A stretch of DNA of 64,000 nucleotides from Paenibacillus_I sp035510375 (GTDB lineage Bacteria; Bacillota; Bacilli; Paenibacillales; Paenibacillaceae): assembly GCF_035510375.1 (NCBI RefSeq), contig NZ_DATKHG010000006.1, one strand, 5' to 3'. A program made the position numbers and the translations under genes. The notes below the pieces were generated by a model. It worked only from the letters and a program-made list of their open reading frames with translations, was not told where the DNA came from and did not search any database. Shown in pieces: positions 50,721-58,416 of this stretch; within the stretch, counting starts at the first letter, position 1, and the number at the start of each line of letters is the position of its first letter.

Positions 50721-52298
50721 GTGTATATGAATATCGCCTGCGCTTCCGTGAACGGCGTGGAAGGCCAATGGATCGACGTCGAGGTCGACATTTCGCCGGG
50801 GCTGCCCCAAGTCAATGTTGTCGGCCTGCCCGACCCGGCGGTACGCGAATCGGTGGAACGCGTCCGCGCGGCGCTGAAAAACTGCGGCTTCGAGTTCCCG
50901 CTGCAGCGCATCACGGTTAATCTTGCGCCGGCCGACCTGCGCAAGGAGGGAACGGCGTTCGACCTGGCGATCGCCGCGGGAATATTGGCCGGAAGCGGGC
51001 AATTGAAGCCGGAGCCGTTCGAGGGCGTGCTGGTCATCGGCGAGCTTTCATTGAACGGAGAGGTGCGCCCCGTTCCCGGCGTGCTGCCGATGGTGGACAA
51101 GGCGCGGCAGCGCGGCGTCAAGCGTGTCCTGCTGCCTGCGGCCAACACGGCGGAAGCCGCGCTGATCGACGGTATGGAGCTGTTTGCGCTGCACCATCTC
51201 GATCAGCTGACAGGTGGGCGGAAAGAAGGAACGGCGGATTGGGGCGCGCTGCGCCATTCGGGCGGCTCGTCGGGCCTTGGCGGTTTTGTTGGCGGCGGAA
51301 GAAGCGGCGGTGCTGAACAGCAGCCGTTCGAGCCCGATTTCGGCGACGTGACCGGGCAGCAGTCCGCGAAGCGGGCGGTGCTCACGGCGGCGGCCGGACG
51401 CCACAATTTGCTGCTGACGGGTCCGCCGGGAACCGGCAAAACGATGCTCGCCAAGCGGCTGCCCGGCATTTTGCCGATGCTCAGCGAACGGGAGGCGCTC
51501 GGCGTTACGCAAATCTACAGCGCCGCCGGCAAGCTCGGCACCGGCAACATCTCGCTTATCCGGCGGCGTCCGTTCCGTTCTCCCCACCATACGATTTCAG
51601 CCGGGGGCCTGATCGGCGGCGGCTCTATTCCGAAGCCCGGCGAAGTTACCCTGGCGCACGAGGGTGTCTTGTTTCTTGATGAGATGCCCGAGTTTTCCCG
51701 ACAGGTGCTGGAGGTGCTGCGCCAGCCGCTGGAGGACCGCGAGGTGACGATCGCCCGGGCGCGCGCCGTTTTCCGCTTTCCCGCGCATTTCATGCTGGCT
51801 GCCTCAATGAACCCGTGTCCTTGCGGCTATTTCGGCCACGAAACCGAGCAATGGCGCTGCACATGCACCCCTGCCCGAATCGCCTCCTATAAGGCGAAAA
51901 TATCAGGTCCGCTCCTCGATCGGATCGACCTGCAGGTCGACGTCCCGCGCCCTCCGCTTACCGCTCCGACGGAGGCGGGAATGGATTCCGCCGCGATGCG
52001 CAGCCGCGTTATGGCCGCCATGGAAAGGCAAAGGGCGCGCCTCCCGGTAACCGGCGCGCCGTGGAACAGCGACTTGACGGGCAAAGGCCTGAAGGCCGCT
52101 TGCTCGCTTCGGCCGGACGCCGCGCGGCTGCTGGAAGCGGCTTATGCTTCGCTCGGGTTGAGCATGCGCGCGCATGAACGGATCCTGAAGCTCGCGCGCA
52201 CGATTGCCGATCTCGACGAATGCGCCGACATCGGGGCCGAGCATATCGCGGAAGCGATACAATACCGCGGCTCGGACCGCAAGCTTGAGCCGTTATGA
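50721..52298 (+). CDS. comM: ComM/YifB family Mg-chelatase-like AAA ATPase
   Basis: Helicase that promotes branch migration during natural transformation in Gram-negative bacteria. About 525 residues. N-terminal Lon-S5-like domain (ISPGLPQVNVVGLPDPAVRE, LNGEVRPVPGVLPMVDKARQ), AAA domain with Walker A GPPGTGKT (234-241) and LFLDEMPEFSRQVLEVLRQP. A cysteine cluster (NPCPCGYFGHETEQWRCTC) and the C-terminal Mg_chelatase_C (AHERILKLARTIADLDECAD) follow. The start is taken as GTG at 50721, ten bases from GGAGG; an ATG two codons on is possible. The only intact plus-strand gene in the window. Confidence 0.94.
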   Translation: MYMNIACASVNGVEGQWIDVEVDISPGLPQVNVVGLPDPAVRESVERVRAALKNCGFEFPLQRITVNLAPADLRKEGTAFDLAIAAGILAGSGQLKPEPFEGVLVIGELSLNGEVRPVPGVLPMVDKARQRGVKRVLLPAANTAEAALIDGMELFALHHLDQLTGGRKEGTADWGALRHSGGSSGLGGFVGGGRSGGAEQQPFEPDFGDVTGQQSAKRAVLTAAAGRHNLLLTGPPGTGKTMLAKRLPGILPMLSEREALGVTQIYSAAGKLGTGNISLIRRRPFRSPHHTISAGGLIGGGSIPKPGEVTLAHEGVLFLDEMPEFSRQVLEVLRQPLEDREVTIARARAVFRFPAHFMLAASMNPCPCGYFGHETEQWRCTCTPARIASYKAKISGPLLDRIDLQVDVPRPPLTAPTEAGMDSAAMRSRVMAAMERQRARLPVTGAPWNSDLTGKGLKAACSLRPDAARLLEAAYASLGLSMRAHERILKLARTIADLDECADIGAEHIAEAIQYRGSDRKLEPL

Positions 52299-52333
52299 GA
52301 TAACTTCTAATGCGTCCGGTACGGTAAAACGCG

Positions 52334-52382
52334 AGCCCCCGGCGACGCCGTTTCTTGACGGTCCGTCCGGGGGTTCTTTTTA
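52334..52382 (+). terminator. Terminator after comM
   Basis: CCCCCGG / CCGGGGG with an inner CCGT/ACGG stem, followed by TTCTTTTT. On the minus strand the same hairpin lies just after yraN and is followed by GCTCGCGTTTT, so it may serve both converging units. Confidence 0.82.
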
Positions 52383-52844
52383 AAACGCGCCTTCATAATG
52401 CTCCATTGTCGTGATCTTGCCGTCCGAATCGACCGACACGGCGATGACGTCGAAACGGACATGGCGTCCTTGGACGCCCGCGGACTGCATATACACCTGT
52501 GCCGTCGTCTGCAGTTGCCGCCGCTTGCGGTAATCGACCGACTCGGCCGCCGTTCCGAATCGGCCGCCCGCGCGGCGCGTACGGACCTCAACGATCACCA
52601 GCCATCCGTCCTTCTCGGCGATCAAATCGAGCTCGCCGCTTCTGCAGCGCCAATTTCGGTGACGAATGATATAGCCGTTCGCCACCAGCATTTCGGCCGC
52701 CGCTTCTTCGCCGGCTCTGCCGGTTCGCACCCGGCCGCCGAGCACTTTGGCGGCGGAAGCCGGCTGCTGCCTCGTTCCGCCTGCACCGGCACTGCCATTG
52801 CCATTGCCATTGCCATTGCCGCCGGCGCCGTTAACTTCCGTCAC
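52380..52844 (-). CDS. yraN: YraN family (UPF0102) endonuclease-like protein
   Basis: 154 residues. A Gly/Asn repeat tail at the N-terminus (encoded by a GGCAAT hexamer array) precedes the conserved core: GRAGEEAAAEMLVANGYIIR, HRNWRCRSGELDLIAEKDGW, LVIVEVRTR. That core holds the E-D-ExK/R-type residues of a restriction-endonuclease fold, with Arg in the usual Lys place. GTG start within the end of ylqH; a TTG five codons upstream lies in the Shine-Dalgarno region. The cellular role of the family is not established. Confidence 0.9.
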   Translation of the reverse strand: MTEVNGAGGNGNGNGNGSAGAGGTRQQPASAAKVLGGRVRTGRAGEEAAAEMLVANGYIIRHRNWRCRSGELDLIAEKDGWLVIVEVRTRRAGGRFGTAAESVDYRKRRQLQTTAQVYMQSAGVQGRHVRFDVIAVSVDSDGKITTMEHYEGAF

Positions 52845-53139
52845 GCTTCCACCCCTCAAGCTTGTTGTCGGAACGATACACGAAGCTCAGTATTTCCGCC
52901 ACGAGCGCGTAAAGCTCCGGCGGGATTTCCTGGTCGATATCCAGCTTCGACAGCACCTCGACAAGCGACGCGTCTTCCTGTACCGGAATGCCGTGCTCGC
53001 GGGCGCGTTCGAGAATCGACTCCGCGATCCGGCCGCTGCCTTTGGCTACGACTGCCGGGGCGGTGCGCGTTTCCGGCTCGTATTTCAACGCCACCGCTTT
53101 CTTCACGGCCTGTTTCCTTGCCGGCTGTTCCCCGCTCAT
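52831..53139 (-). CDS. ylqH: YlqH, detached FlhB C-terminal-like domain
   Basis: 102 residues resembling the cytoplasmic domain of FlhB/EscU: AVALKYEPETRTAPAVVAKG, AREHGIPVQEDASLVEVLSK, PPELYALVAEILSFVYRSDN. There are no membrane helices. The self-cleavage motif NPTH is absent; homologous strands begin just after where it would be. The ATG overlaps the ylqG stop by four bases. Small FlhB-like proteins (FhlX, FlhX) can partly replace the FlhB C-terminal domain in some bacteria; a similar role is inferred. Confidence 0.9.
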   Translation of the reverse strand: MSGEQPARKQAVKKAVALKYEPETRTAPAVVAKGSGRIAESILERAREHGIPVQEDASLVEVLSKLDIDQEIPPELYALVAEILSFVYRSDNKLEGWKRDGS

Positions 53140-55034
53140 ACCCGGAAATCCACCCCTTTGTACGGCTTGGACGAATAGGCCGACGCAGTTCCTGGAAGCC
53201 GCGCGGCTGCGCCGGCGGAGCCCGAATCCTCCGGCTGGCCGGAAGCCGGCTCCGGCATCGGCTTAACGGTCAGCGCAAGCAGTTGAAAGCCCGCTCCGGC
53301 AAGCGCGTCGGTCAGCTCGCGTCTCGACGTTTCCATCATGGCACGGGCGGCGGGATGGTCGTTCCAAACGCTCAAGCTGACGATTTTATTGACCACATGC
53401 ACATCGACGACCGTATCGCCAAGCCTTTTCATTTGCAGGTCAAAAAGCAGCCGGCAGTTGTCGGCATCCAATTCGCCTTTCCGGCCTCTTCGGGATTGTA
53501 TATGGACGGATGCGGTCCGGCTCCCATCCGGCCCCTGGAACGGAATAAAAAGCGTCGTTTGCGACAACAGCTGACCGTTGCGTTCCGGAGAGAGCAGCAG
53601 CTGCTGGCCGGTAATCTGGTTGACAAGCTGCTGAGCCGTCTCGCGGACGGCCGGCGGCACGTCCTCCGCGGACGCAAGGCTCATAAGGGCGCTTTTCAGC
53701 GACTCGGCTGCGGCCGGTTTTGCCTGCTCCGAAATCGTTCCTTCCGATTGAAGCATGGGCAATCCCCCGCTCGCATTCGCTGCAACGAACCGTTCCCCGG
53801 ACGCCGCAAACCGACCCGTCGACGATGAAAACGGCCGGTTTGCTCCCTGCTCATCGGCGCCGACCTGCTCTGCGTTCGCGCCGCGTGCTTGCTCGGCATC
53901 GGCCTCATCCGTGCGGGCACCTCCCAATGTTTGAGCCAACAGTTTCTCATGATCGACTCCCAGCCACTTCAACAGCCCGCCGAGCCATTGCCCGCTGCCG
54001 GAAGCGGTGGACGAAGCAGCCGTTTGCCGAGCCGCCCCTGCACCGGCGGCCGCTGCGGCTTGCCCGCCTGTGCTTGCGCCCGCGGCAGCGCGCTGACCCA
54101 GCGTGGCCTGCGTATCCGCCGGTTGCACATCGGCTGTTTGCGTGCCCGCCGCCTGCGCTCCGGCGGCTTGCGCACCTGCCCCCGGCGTTCCCGCAGCCTG
54201 GGCTCCCCCCGCTTGCGCGCCTACAGCCTGCGCTCCCGCCGCCTGCTGCCGCGATGCCCGCCCCCCGGGCTCAGCAGCGCCCGAGCTGCCGCCGGCGGCC
54301 GTCCCCCCGCCGGCAGCGCCGCGGATCAGCGCCTCGCCTTCGGCCAGCAGCGCCAGCACGCGCGCGGCCGCCTCCGGAACCGCCGCGCGGCCGACGCCGC
54401 CGGCCTGCCCCTGCTGCGCTTGCGCCTGCCCATCGGCCGCGCCTCCGGCCAGCTCCGCGAGCTGCGCGCCCAGCGCTTGCAGCAGCTCGCCGGCCGGCTT
54501 GCCGAAAAGCGCCTGCCGCAGCGCGCCCACCGTCCCGCCCGTCATCGGCAGGCCGCGCTTGAACGCCGTCGCGGCCGCCTGCATCCACTGCTCATCGGCC
54601 GCGCCTGCCGGCATCGCGGCGGCGGCCGCCTGCCGCAGCGCCGCTCCCGCTTCGCGCGTGAGCGGGAAGCCGTCCCGCTTCAAATCGCGCACCAGCTCAT
54701 GCGCCCACTTCTTGTCGGGCAGGCCGAGCATGCGGGCCAAATCCTTGACCGTCTCCTCCGGCAGCGCCGCGCCCGGCAGGTCGACCGGCTTCAGCACGAC
54801 CAGACCGCGCCCGGACTCCGGCTGCACCTGAAGCATCGTCGTTTGGCCGGGCTGCACCGCCGTCTCAAGCTTCGCGCGCACCGTAAGCCCGTTGATTTGC
54901 ACCAGCGCGTCCTGCTCCTCCAGCACCTGCAGAATAACGCCCCGCACGATCTGCCCGATCTTCAATTCCAGCGCCTTGGCGCTGTCCTGCTGCACCTCGC
55001 CGAGCAGCCCCCGCATCAATTGGCTGATGTTCAC
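53136..55034 (-). CDS. ylqG: YlqG, FliK-like protein
   Basis: 632 residues. N-terminus MNISQLMRGLLGEVQQ, a small beta domain (GQIVRGVILQVLEEQDALVQ, RAKLETAVQPGQTTMLQVQP), helices, then a long Ala/Gly/Gln low-complexity region (about 205-345) with repeated GAQA units. The C-terminus resembles the FliK hook-length domain (LFDLQMKRLGDTVVDVHVVN, ARAMMETSRRELTDALAGAG). The GTG at 55034 is nine bases from GGGAGG; the ATG three codons upstream touches it. Next to ylqH and behind a sigma-D promoter, so a flagellar link is likely. Confidence 0.88.
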   Translation of the reverse strand: MNISQLMRGLLGEVQQDSAKALELKIGQIVRGVILQVLEEQDALVQINGLTVRAKLETAVQPGQTTMLQVQPESGRGLVVLKPVDLPGAALPEETVKDLARMLGLPDKKWAHELVRDLKRDGFPLTREAGAALRQAAAAAMPAGAADEQWMQAAATAFKRGLPMTGGTVGALRQALFGKPAGELLQALGAQLAELAGGAADGQAQAQQGQAGGVGRAAVPEAAARVLALLAEGEALIRGAAGGGTAAGGSSGAAEPGGRASRQQAAGAQAVGAQAGGAQAAGTPGAGAQAAGAQAAGTQTADVQPADTQATLGQRAAAGASTGGQAAAAAGAGAARQTAASSTASGSGQWLGGLLKWLGVDHEKLLAQTLGGARTDEADAEQARGANAEQVGADEQGANRPFSSSTGRFAASGERFVAANASGGLPMLQSEGTISEQAKPAAAESLKSALMSLASAEDVPPAVRETAQQLVNQITGQQLLLSPERNGQLLSQTTLFIPFQGPDGSRTASVHIQSRRGRKGELDADNCRLLFDLQMKRLGDTVVDVHVVNKIVSLSVWNDHPAARAMMETSRRELTDALAGAGFQLLALTVKPMPEPASGQPEDSGSAGAAARLPGTASAYSSKPYKGVDFRV

Positions 55035-55090
55035 CCCAAGCATCCTCCCTTCGTTCCGTCTGTCTACCCCGTTCCAAGCCGCTTCCTTTT

Positions 55091-55116
55091 ATATCGGCCG
55101 CGCTCCTCCGATTCTA
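55091..55116 (-). promoter_or_regulatory. Sigma-D promoter of ylqG-ylqH
   Basis: On the minus strand TAGA (55113-55116), 14 bases, then GCCGATAT (55091-55098). The -10 element is a perfect match and the -35 has one mismatch. It lies between the rnhB terminator and the ylqG start, about 57 bases before the GTG. Confidence 0.72.
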
Positions 55117-55161
55117 AAGCGGCAGGCCGCAGCCCAATCATCCCGTTAAGTGATAAAACAC

Positions 55162-55190
55162 TAAAAAACTCCGTCTCAACTGAGACGGAG
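55162..55190 (-). terminator. Strong terminator after rnhB
   Basis: A perfect 10-bp stem CTCCGTCTCA / TGAGACGGAG with a two-base spacer is followed on the minus strand by TTTTTT. It lies about 38 bases after the rnhB stop and isolates ylqG-ylqH from upstream transcription. Confidence 0.92.
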
Positions 55191-55227
55191 AGCAGCCGTA
55201 AACCATGCCAAACCGAACCACGTCAAC

Positions 55228-55896
55228 TCAAAACAGAAGCTGCTGCTCGGCCTCGGCGGTGATCTTACCCAGAAAAGAGCGCCTGTGCATCGGACTCGGC
55301 CCGAATGCGAGCAGCTTGTCCCTGTGCAGCCTGGTTGCGTAGCCTTTATGTATGGCGATCCCGTACTCCGGGTACAGCGGATCCCACTCCTCGGCGCACA
55401 GCCGGTCGCGGGTGACCTTCGCAACGATCGACGCCGCGGCGATCGATTGGCTTCGGGCATCGCCGTGAATGACAGCAAGCTGCGGAATGTCAAGCTCGAT
55501 CTTCTCCGCGTCGACGAGCAAATAATCGGGCAAAGGCGACAAGCCCGCGACGGCCAGCCGCATCGCAAGCCGCGAAGCCTGCCTGATGTTGATCCGGTCG
55601 ATCTCCGCCGAATCGACACGGGCCACGGACCAGGCGACCGCCTCAGCCATAATCATCTCATAGCATTGCTCGCGCTTTTTCTCGGTCAGCTTCTTCGAGT
55701 CGTCTACACCCTCCAGCACAAGGCCGGGAGGAAGCACGACCGCCGCCGCGACCACATCGCCGAAAAGGCAGCCGCGTCCGACCTCGTCCACGCCCGCGAT
55801 CGCGCCGTATCCTTGCAACCACAAAGACCGCTCAAACGCCAGCAGGTCGACGATCCGAGGCTCAGTGGAGCCCCCCGCCTTACGCTTTCTCCCCAT
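55228..55896 (-). CDS. rnhB: Ribonuclease HII
   Basis: Removes ribonucleotides misincorporated in DNA. 222 residues. Catalytic acidic residues begin with Asp37-Glu38 in GVDEVGRGCLFGDVVAAAV, followed by DYLLVDAEKIELDIPQ and GDARSQSIAAASIVAKVTRD, and a C-terminal HKGYATRLHRDKLLAFGPSP. The ATG at 55896 follows GGGGAGGTAAGACGG; 23 further upstream codons are rejected. Between rbgA and ylqG as in B. subtilis. Confidence 0.96.
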   Translation of the reverse strand: MGRKRKAGGSTEPRIVDLLAFERSLWLQGYGAIAGVDEVGRGCLFGDVVAAAVVLPPGLVLEGVDDSKKLTEKKREQCYEMIMAEAVAWSVARVDSAEIDRINIRQASRLAMRLAVAGLSPLPDYLLVDAEKIELDIPQLAVIHGDARSQSIAAASIVAKVTRDRLCAEEWDPLYPEYGIAIHKGYATRLHRDKLLAFGPSPMHRRSFLGKITAEAEQQLLF

Positions 55897-56023
55897 CCGT
55901 CTTACCTCCCCGCACACCTGCCTGCACCAGGCATCTTGCCCCGCAGCCCGCAGCATCTGCGTCAAGCCTTACCGCCCTCACAGGCCGAGGCCCAAAGCCC
56001 GAGGCGACCGCCCGGCTCCGGCT

Positions 56024-56899
56024 CTAGCGGTCCGCTTCCGGCTCCTCCAGCGTAATCCGCCCCAGCTTGCCGGCGCGAAGCTCCCGCAGAATGATGCCTG
56101 ACGTCTTCTCCAGATCGACCCGTCCGCCGCTCACCAGGCAGCCGCGCTTGCGGCCGATCTCCTCCATGACGCGCACGATTTCGTCCGGATCGTCGATGTC
56201 GGCCGGCGGCGGCGTTTCCAGCCCGAACCGCTCCTTCGTCGCATCCCAGTACCGTCCCGCCAACGCTTTTACCGCAAAAAATGCAATGTCCTCGATGTTC
56301 AATATTTGTTCCCTGATCGCCCCAGTCATCGCAAGCTTGTAGCCGACGAGCTGATCCTCGAATTTCGGCCATAAAATGCCCGGCGTATCGAGCAGCTCCA
56401 TCTCGGTCCCCACCTTGATCCATTGCTGACCCTTCGTCACGCCCGGACGGTCGCCGGTCGCCGCGATGTTGCGGCCCGCCAGCCGGTTGATCAAGGTCGA
56501 TTTGCCGACGTTGGGAATGCCTACGATCAAGGCGCGCACGGCGCGGGGGTTCATGCCTTTGGCGGCCATCCGCTCCCATTTCTCCGCGACAAGCGCCTTG
56601 GCCTTCGCCGGAATTTCGGAAACGCGCGCACCGGTCGACGAATCCGCCGCCACGCACGCATGGCCCTGCGCCGCAAAATGCGCCATCCACCGCTCATTCG
56701 CCCTCGGATCGGCCAGATCGGCTTTGTTCAGCACAATAAGCCGCGGTTTGCCCCGCAAAATGTCATCGACCATCGGATTGCGGCTGGCCTGCGGAACGCG
56801 GGCGTCCAGCAGCTCGATGGCGATGTCGATCAGCTTTAATTTTTCTTCGATTTGCCTGCGGGCCCGGGTCATGTGACCCGGGAACCATTGTATCGTCAT
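56024..56899 (-). CDS. rbgA: Ribosome biogenesis GTPase RbgA (YlqF)
   Basis: Circularly permuted GTPase needed late in 50S assembly. 291 residues. N-terminal QWFPGHMTRARRQI, then G4 NKAD (58-61), followed by G1 GIPNVGKST (127-135) and G3 DTPG (171-174), i.e. the permuted order G4-G1-G3. A C-terminal ANTAR-like helical domain follows. The ATG follows GAGGTGCAGGC. 46 bases downstream of lepB, in the order seen in Bacillus. Confidence 0.97.
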   Translation of the reverse strand: MTIQWFPGHMTRARRQIEEKLKLIDIAIELLDARVPQASRNPMVDDILRGKPRLIVLNKADLADPRANERWMAHFAAQGHACVAADSSTGARVSEIPAKAKALVAEKWERMAAKGMNPRAVRALIVGIPNVGKSTLINRLAGRNIAATGDRPGVTKGQQWIKVGTEMELLDTPGILWPKFEDQLVGYKLAMTGAIREQILNIEDIAFFAVKALAGRYWDATKERFGLETPPPADIDDPDEIVRVMEEIGRKRGCLVSGGRVDLEKTSGIILRELRAGKLGRITLEEPEADR

Positions 56900-56945
56900 G
56901 CCTGCACCTCAATTTTCTCCAATCGGAGGCGGACGGAAGCATTCG

Positions 56946-57671
56946 TTATTCCGCGTCCGCCGGCACCGTCTCCGGATGCTTAACCAGGCTGATTTTGTCC
57001 ATCGGCCAGAAAATAACGTCCGCCCGCCCAACGATCCGGTCATCCGGCACAAACCCGATCATCCGGCTGTCCTTGCTGTTGCTGCGGTTGTCGCCGAACG
57101 CCAGAATCATGCCTTCAGGCACGGTATCCTCCGCCACGTATCCGTTCGGGAAATTTTCGCCGTTCTGGTTGTACAGCATTCCCTGCTTGTTGGCTTCGGA
57201 GATCGCTTCCTTAATGTAAGGTTCCTCCACCCGCACGTCGTTTATGTAGAGATCGTCGCCTTCCAGCCTGATTTTATCGCCGGGCACGCCGATCACCCGC
57301 TTAATGTAATCCCTTTTCTCCTCCGGCACGTAAAAGACGACCACTTCCCCCCGCTGCGGCGCGCGAATATCGTAAATGATTTTGTTCACGATCAGGCGCT
57401 CGCCGGTTTCGAGATTCGGCTGCATGGACGGACCGTCCACGATAAAGGGCGCAAACAGAAACCAACGGATGACAAATACGAGAAGCCCCGCGATCGCGAG
57501 CGCCTTGATCCACTCGACGATTTCCTTGTAGAACCGGTTTCCCGCGCCGCCCCCGTCGCTGCGCCGCATGTCGCTTGCTGTTGTTTCTCCGGCCTGTCCG
57601 CGCTCGCCGCTCATTTCGGCTTCCCGGCTCCCCGGCTGCCGGTCGGACTGATTCGATTGCGATTGATCCAT
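56946..57671 (-). CDS. lepB: Signal peptidase I
   Basis: Removes signal peptides from exported proteins at the outer face of the membrane. 241 residues, with a Gln/Ser/Gly-rich cytoplasmic tail of about 45 residues and one membrane helix (IKALAIAGLLVFVIRWFLFA). The Ser/Lys dyad is Ser82 in VDGPSMQPN and Lys124 in RDYIKRVIGVPGD; the C-terminal GDNRSNSKDSR box is intact. The ATG follows GGGAGGAAAGTGCGGCA. Confidence 0.97.
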   Translation of the reverse strand: MDQSQSNQSDRQPGSREAEMSGERGQAGETTASDMRRSDGGGAGNRFYKEIVEWIKALAIAGLLVFVIRWFLFAPFIVDGPSMQPNLETGERLIVNKIIYDIRAPQRGEVVVFYVPEEKRDYIKRVIGVPGDKIRLEGDDLYINDVRVEEPYIKEAISEANKQGMLYNQNGENFPNGYVAEDTVPEGMILAFGDNRSNSKDSRMIGFVPDDRIVGRADVIFWPMDKISLVKHPETVPADAE

Positions 57672-57718
57672 TGCCGCACTTTCCTCCCGCCGCCTCTATT
57701 ATGCATTTTCCGTATCCT

Positions 57719-57747
57719 ATTATATAGAACTAAAACAAAAAAACGAA
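57719..57747 (-). promoter_or_regulatory. Weak candidate promoter of lepB
   Basis: A perfect TATAAT (57719-57724) on the minus strand lies 17 bases from TTCGTT, a poor -35. It overlaps the U tract of the rplS terminator and lies about 48 bases before lepB. Confidence 0.33.
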
Positions 57748-57774
57748 AAGGGACTTGTTTGCGCAAGCCCCCTT
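57732..57774 (-). terminator. Terminator after rplS
   Basis: The minus strand has AAGGGGGCTTG paired with CAAGTCCCTT (one bulged base and a G-T pair), a six-base loop, and then TCGTTTTTTTG. It begins 12 bases after the rplS stop. Confidence 0.85.
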
Positions 57775-57785
57775 GGTCGTTTCTC

Positions 57786-58127
57786 TTAACGGATCTCTTT
57801 AATTCTCGCTGCTTTACCGCGCAGGTTGCGCAGGTAGTACAGTTTCGCGCGGCGAACTTTACCGCGGCGGGCCACTTCGATTTTGTCGAGCTTCGGGGAA
57901 TGCACCGGGAACGTTCTTTCGACGCCGACTCCGTAGGAAATCTTGCGCACCGTAAACGTCTCGCTGATTCCGCCGCCGCGACGCTTGATCACGACGCCCT
58001 CGAACAGCTGGATCCGCTCGCGCGAACCCTCGATGACCTTAACGTACACCTTCAGCGTGTCGCCGGGACGAAAGTTCGGGATATCTTGGCGAAGCTGCTC
58101 TCTCGCAATCGTTTGTACCAGATTCAT
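57786..58127 (-). CDS. rplS: Ribosomal protein L19
   Basis: Large-subunit protein at the subunit interface. 113 residues: MNLVQTIAREQLRQDIPNFR, PGDTLKVYVKVIEGSRERIQ, FEGVVIKRRGGGISETFTVR, and the C-terminal KVRRAKLYYLRNLRGKAARI. The ATG at 58127 follows GGAAGGAGTGAACAAT; the upstream in-frame GTG codons lie in the Shine-Dalgarno region. Own promoter, leader and terminator. Confidence 0.98.
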   Translation of the reverse strand: MNLVQTIAREQLRQDIPNFRPGDTLKVYVKVIEGSRERIQLFEGVVIKRRGGGISETFTVRKISYGVGVERTFPVHSPKLDKIEVARRGKVRRAKLYYLRNLRGKAARIKEIR

Positions 58128-58230
58128 ATTGTTCACTCCTTCCACCACAGGCGTTCATATAGGACTCGCCGGCTTCCCTCCGAAACCGGGTCATGGTCGA
58201 TAGCGGACCGCCCGACTATACAGACAACAC
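58128..58230 (-). promoter_or_regulatory. Candidate L19 leader (5' UTR of rplS)
   Basis: The roughly 100-base leader between the promoter and the rplS start contains complementary segments such as CCGGTTTC and GAAGCCGG around a GGAGG, enough to form a stable hairpin. An autoregulatory L19 leader at this position is known in Bacillus. The match here is by position and gross structure only. Confidence 0.5.
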
Positions 58231-58235
58231 CAGAA

Positions 58236-58264
58236 ATTTTATCATATCCGGCCGCAAAAGACAA
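58236..58264 (-). promoter_or_regulatory. Sigma-A promoter of rplS
   Basis: On the minus strand TTGTCT (58259-58264), 17 bases, TAAAAT (58236-58241). Each hexamer has one or two mismatches. The transcript would start near 58229. Confidence 0.8.
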
Positions 58265-58360
58265 CCGGTTTTTCAGGGCTGAATATAGCAGCCGGCTACA
58301 TGGACCCTTCCGCGTCCACGCCGGTTGGATGAACGCCGCGGGCCATCGCGCGAACATGAT

Positions 58361-58395
58361 GAAAGAGCGTTGTCCCATCCGGACAAAGCTCTTTC
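58361..58395 (-). terminator. Long hairpin after trmD without a U tract
   Basis: GAAAGAGC and TTGTCC pair with GGACAA and GCTCTTTC: 14 base pairs, one mismatch, a five-base loop. It is followed by ATCATG, not by T residues. It lies 21 bases after the trmD stop and could be a weak terminator or an mRNA-stabilising end. Confidence 0.5.
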
Positions 58396-58416
58396 CTGTT
58401 CGCGGATGCTTCCCGT

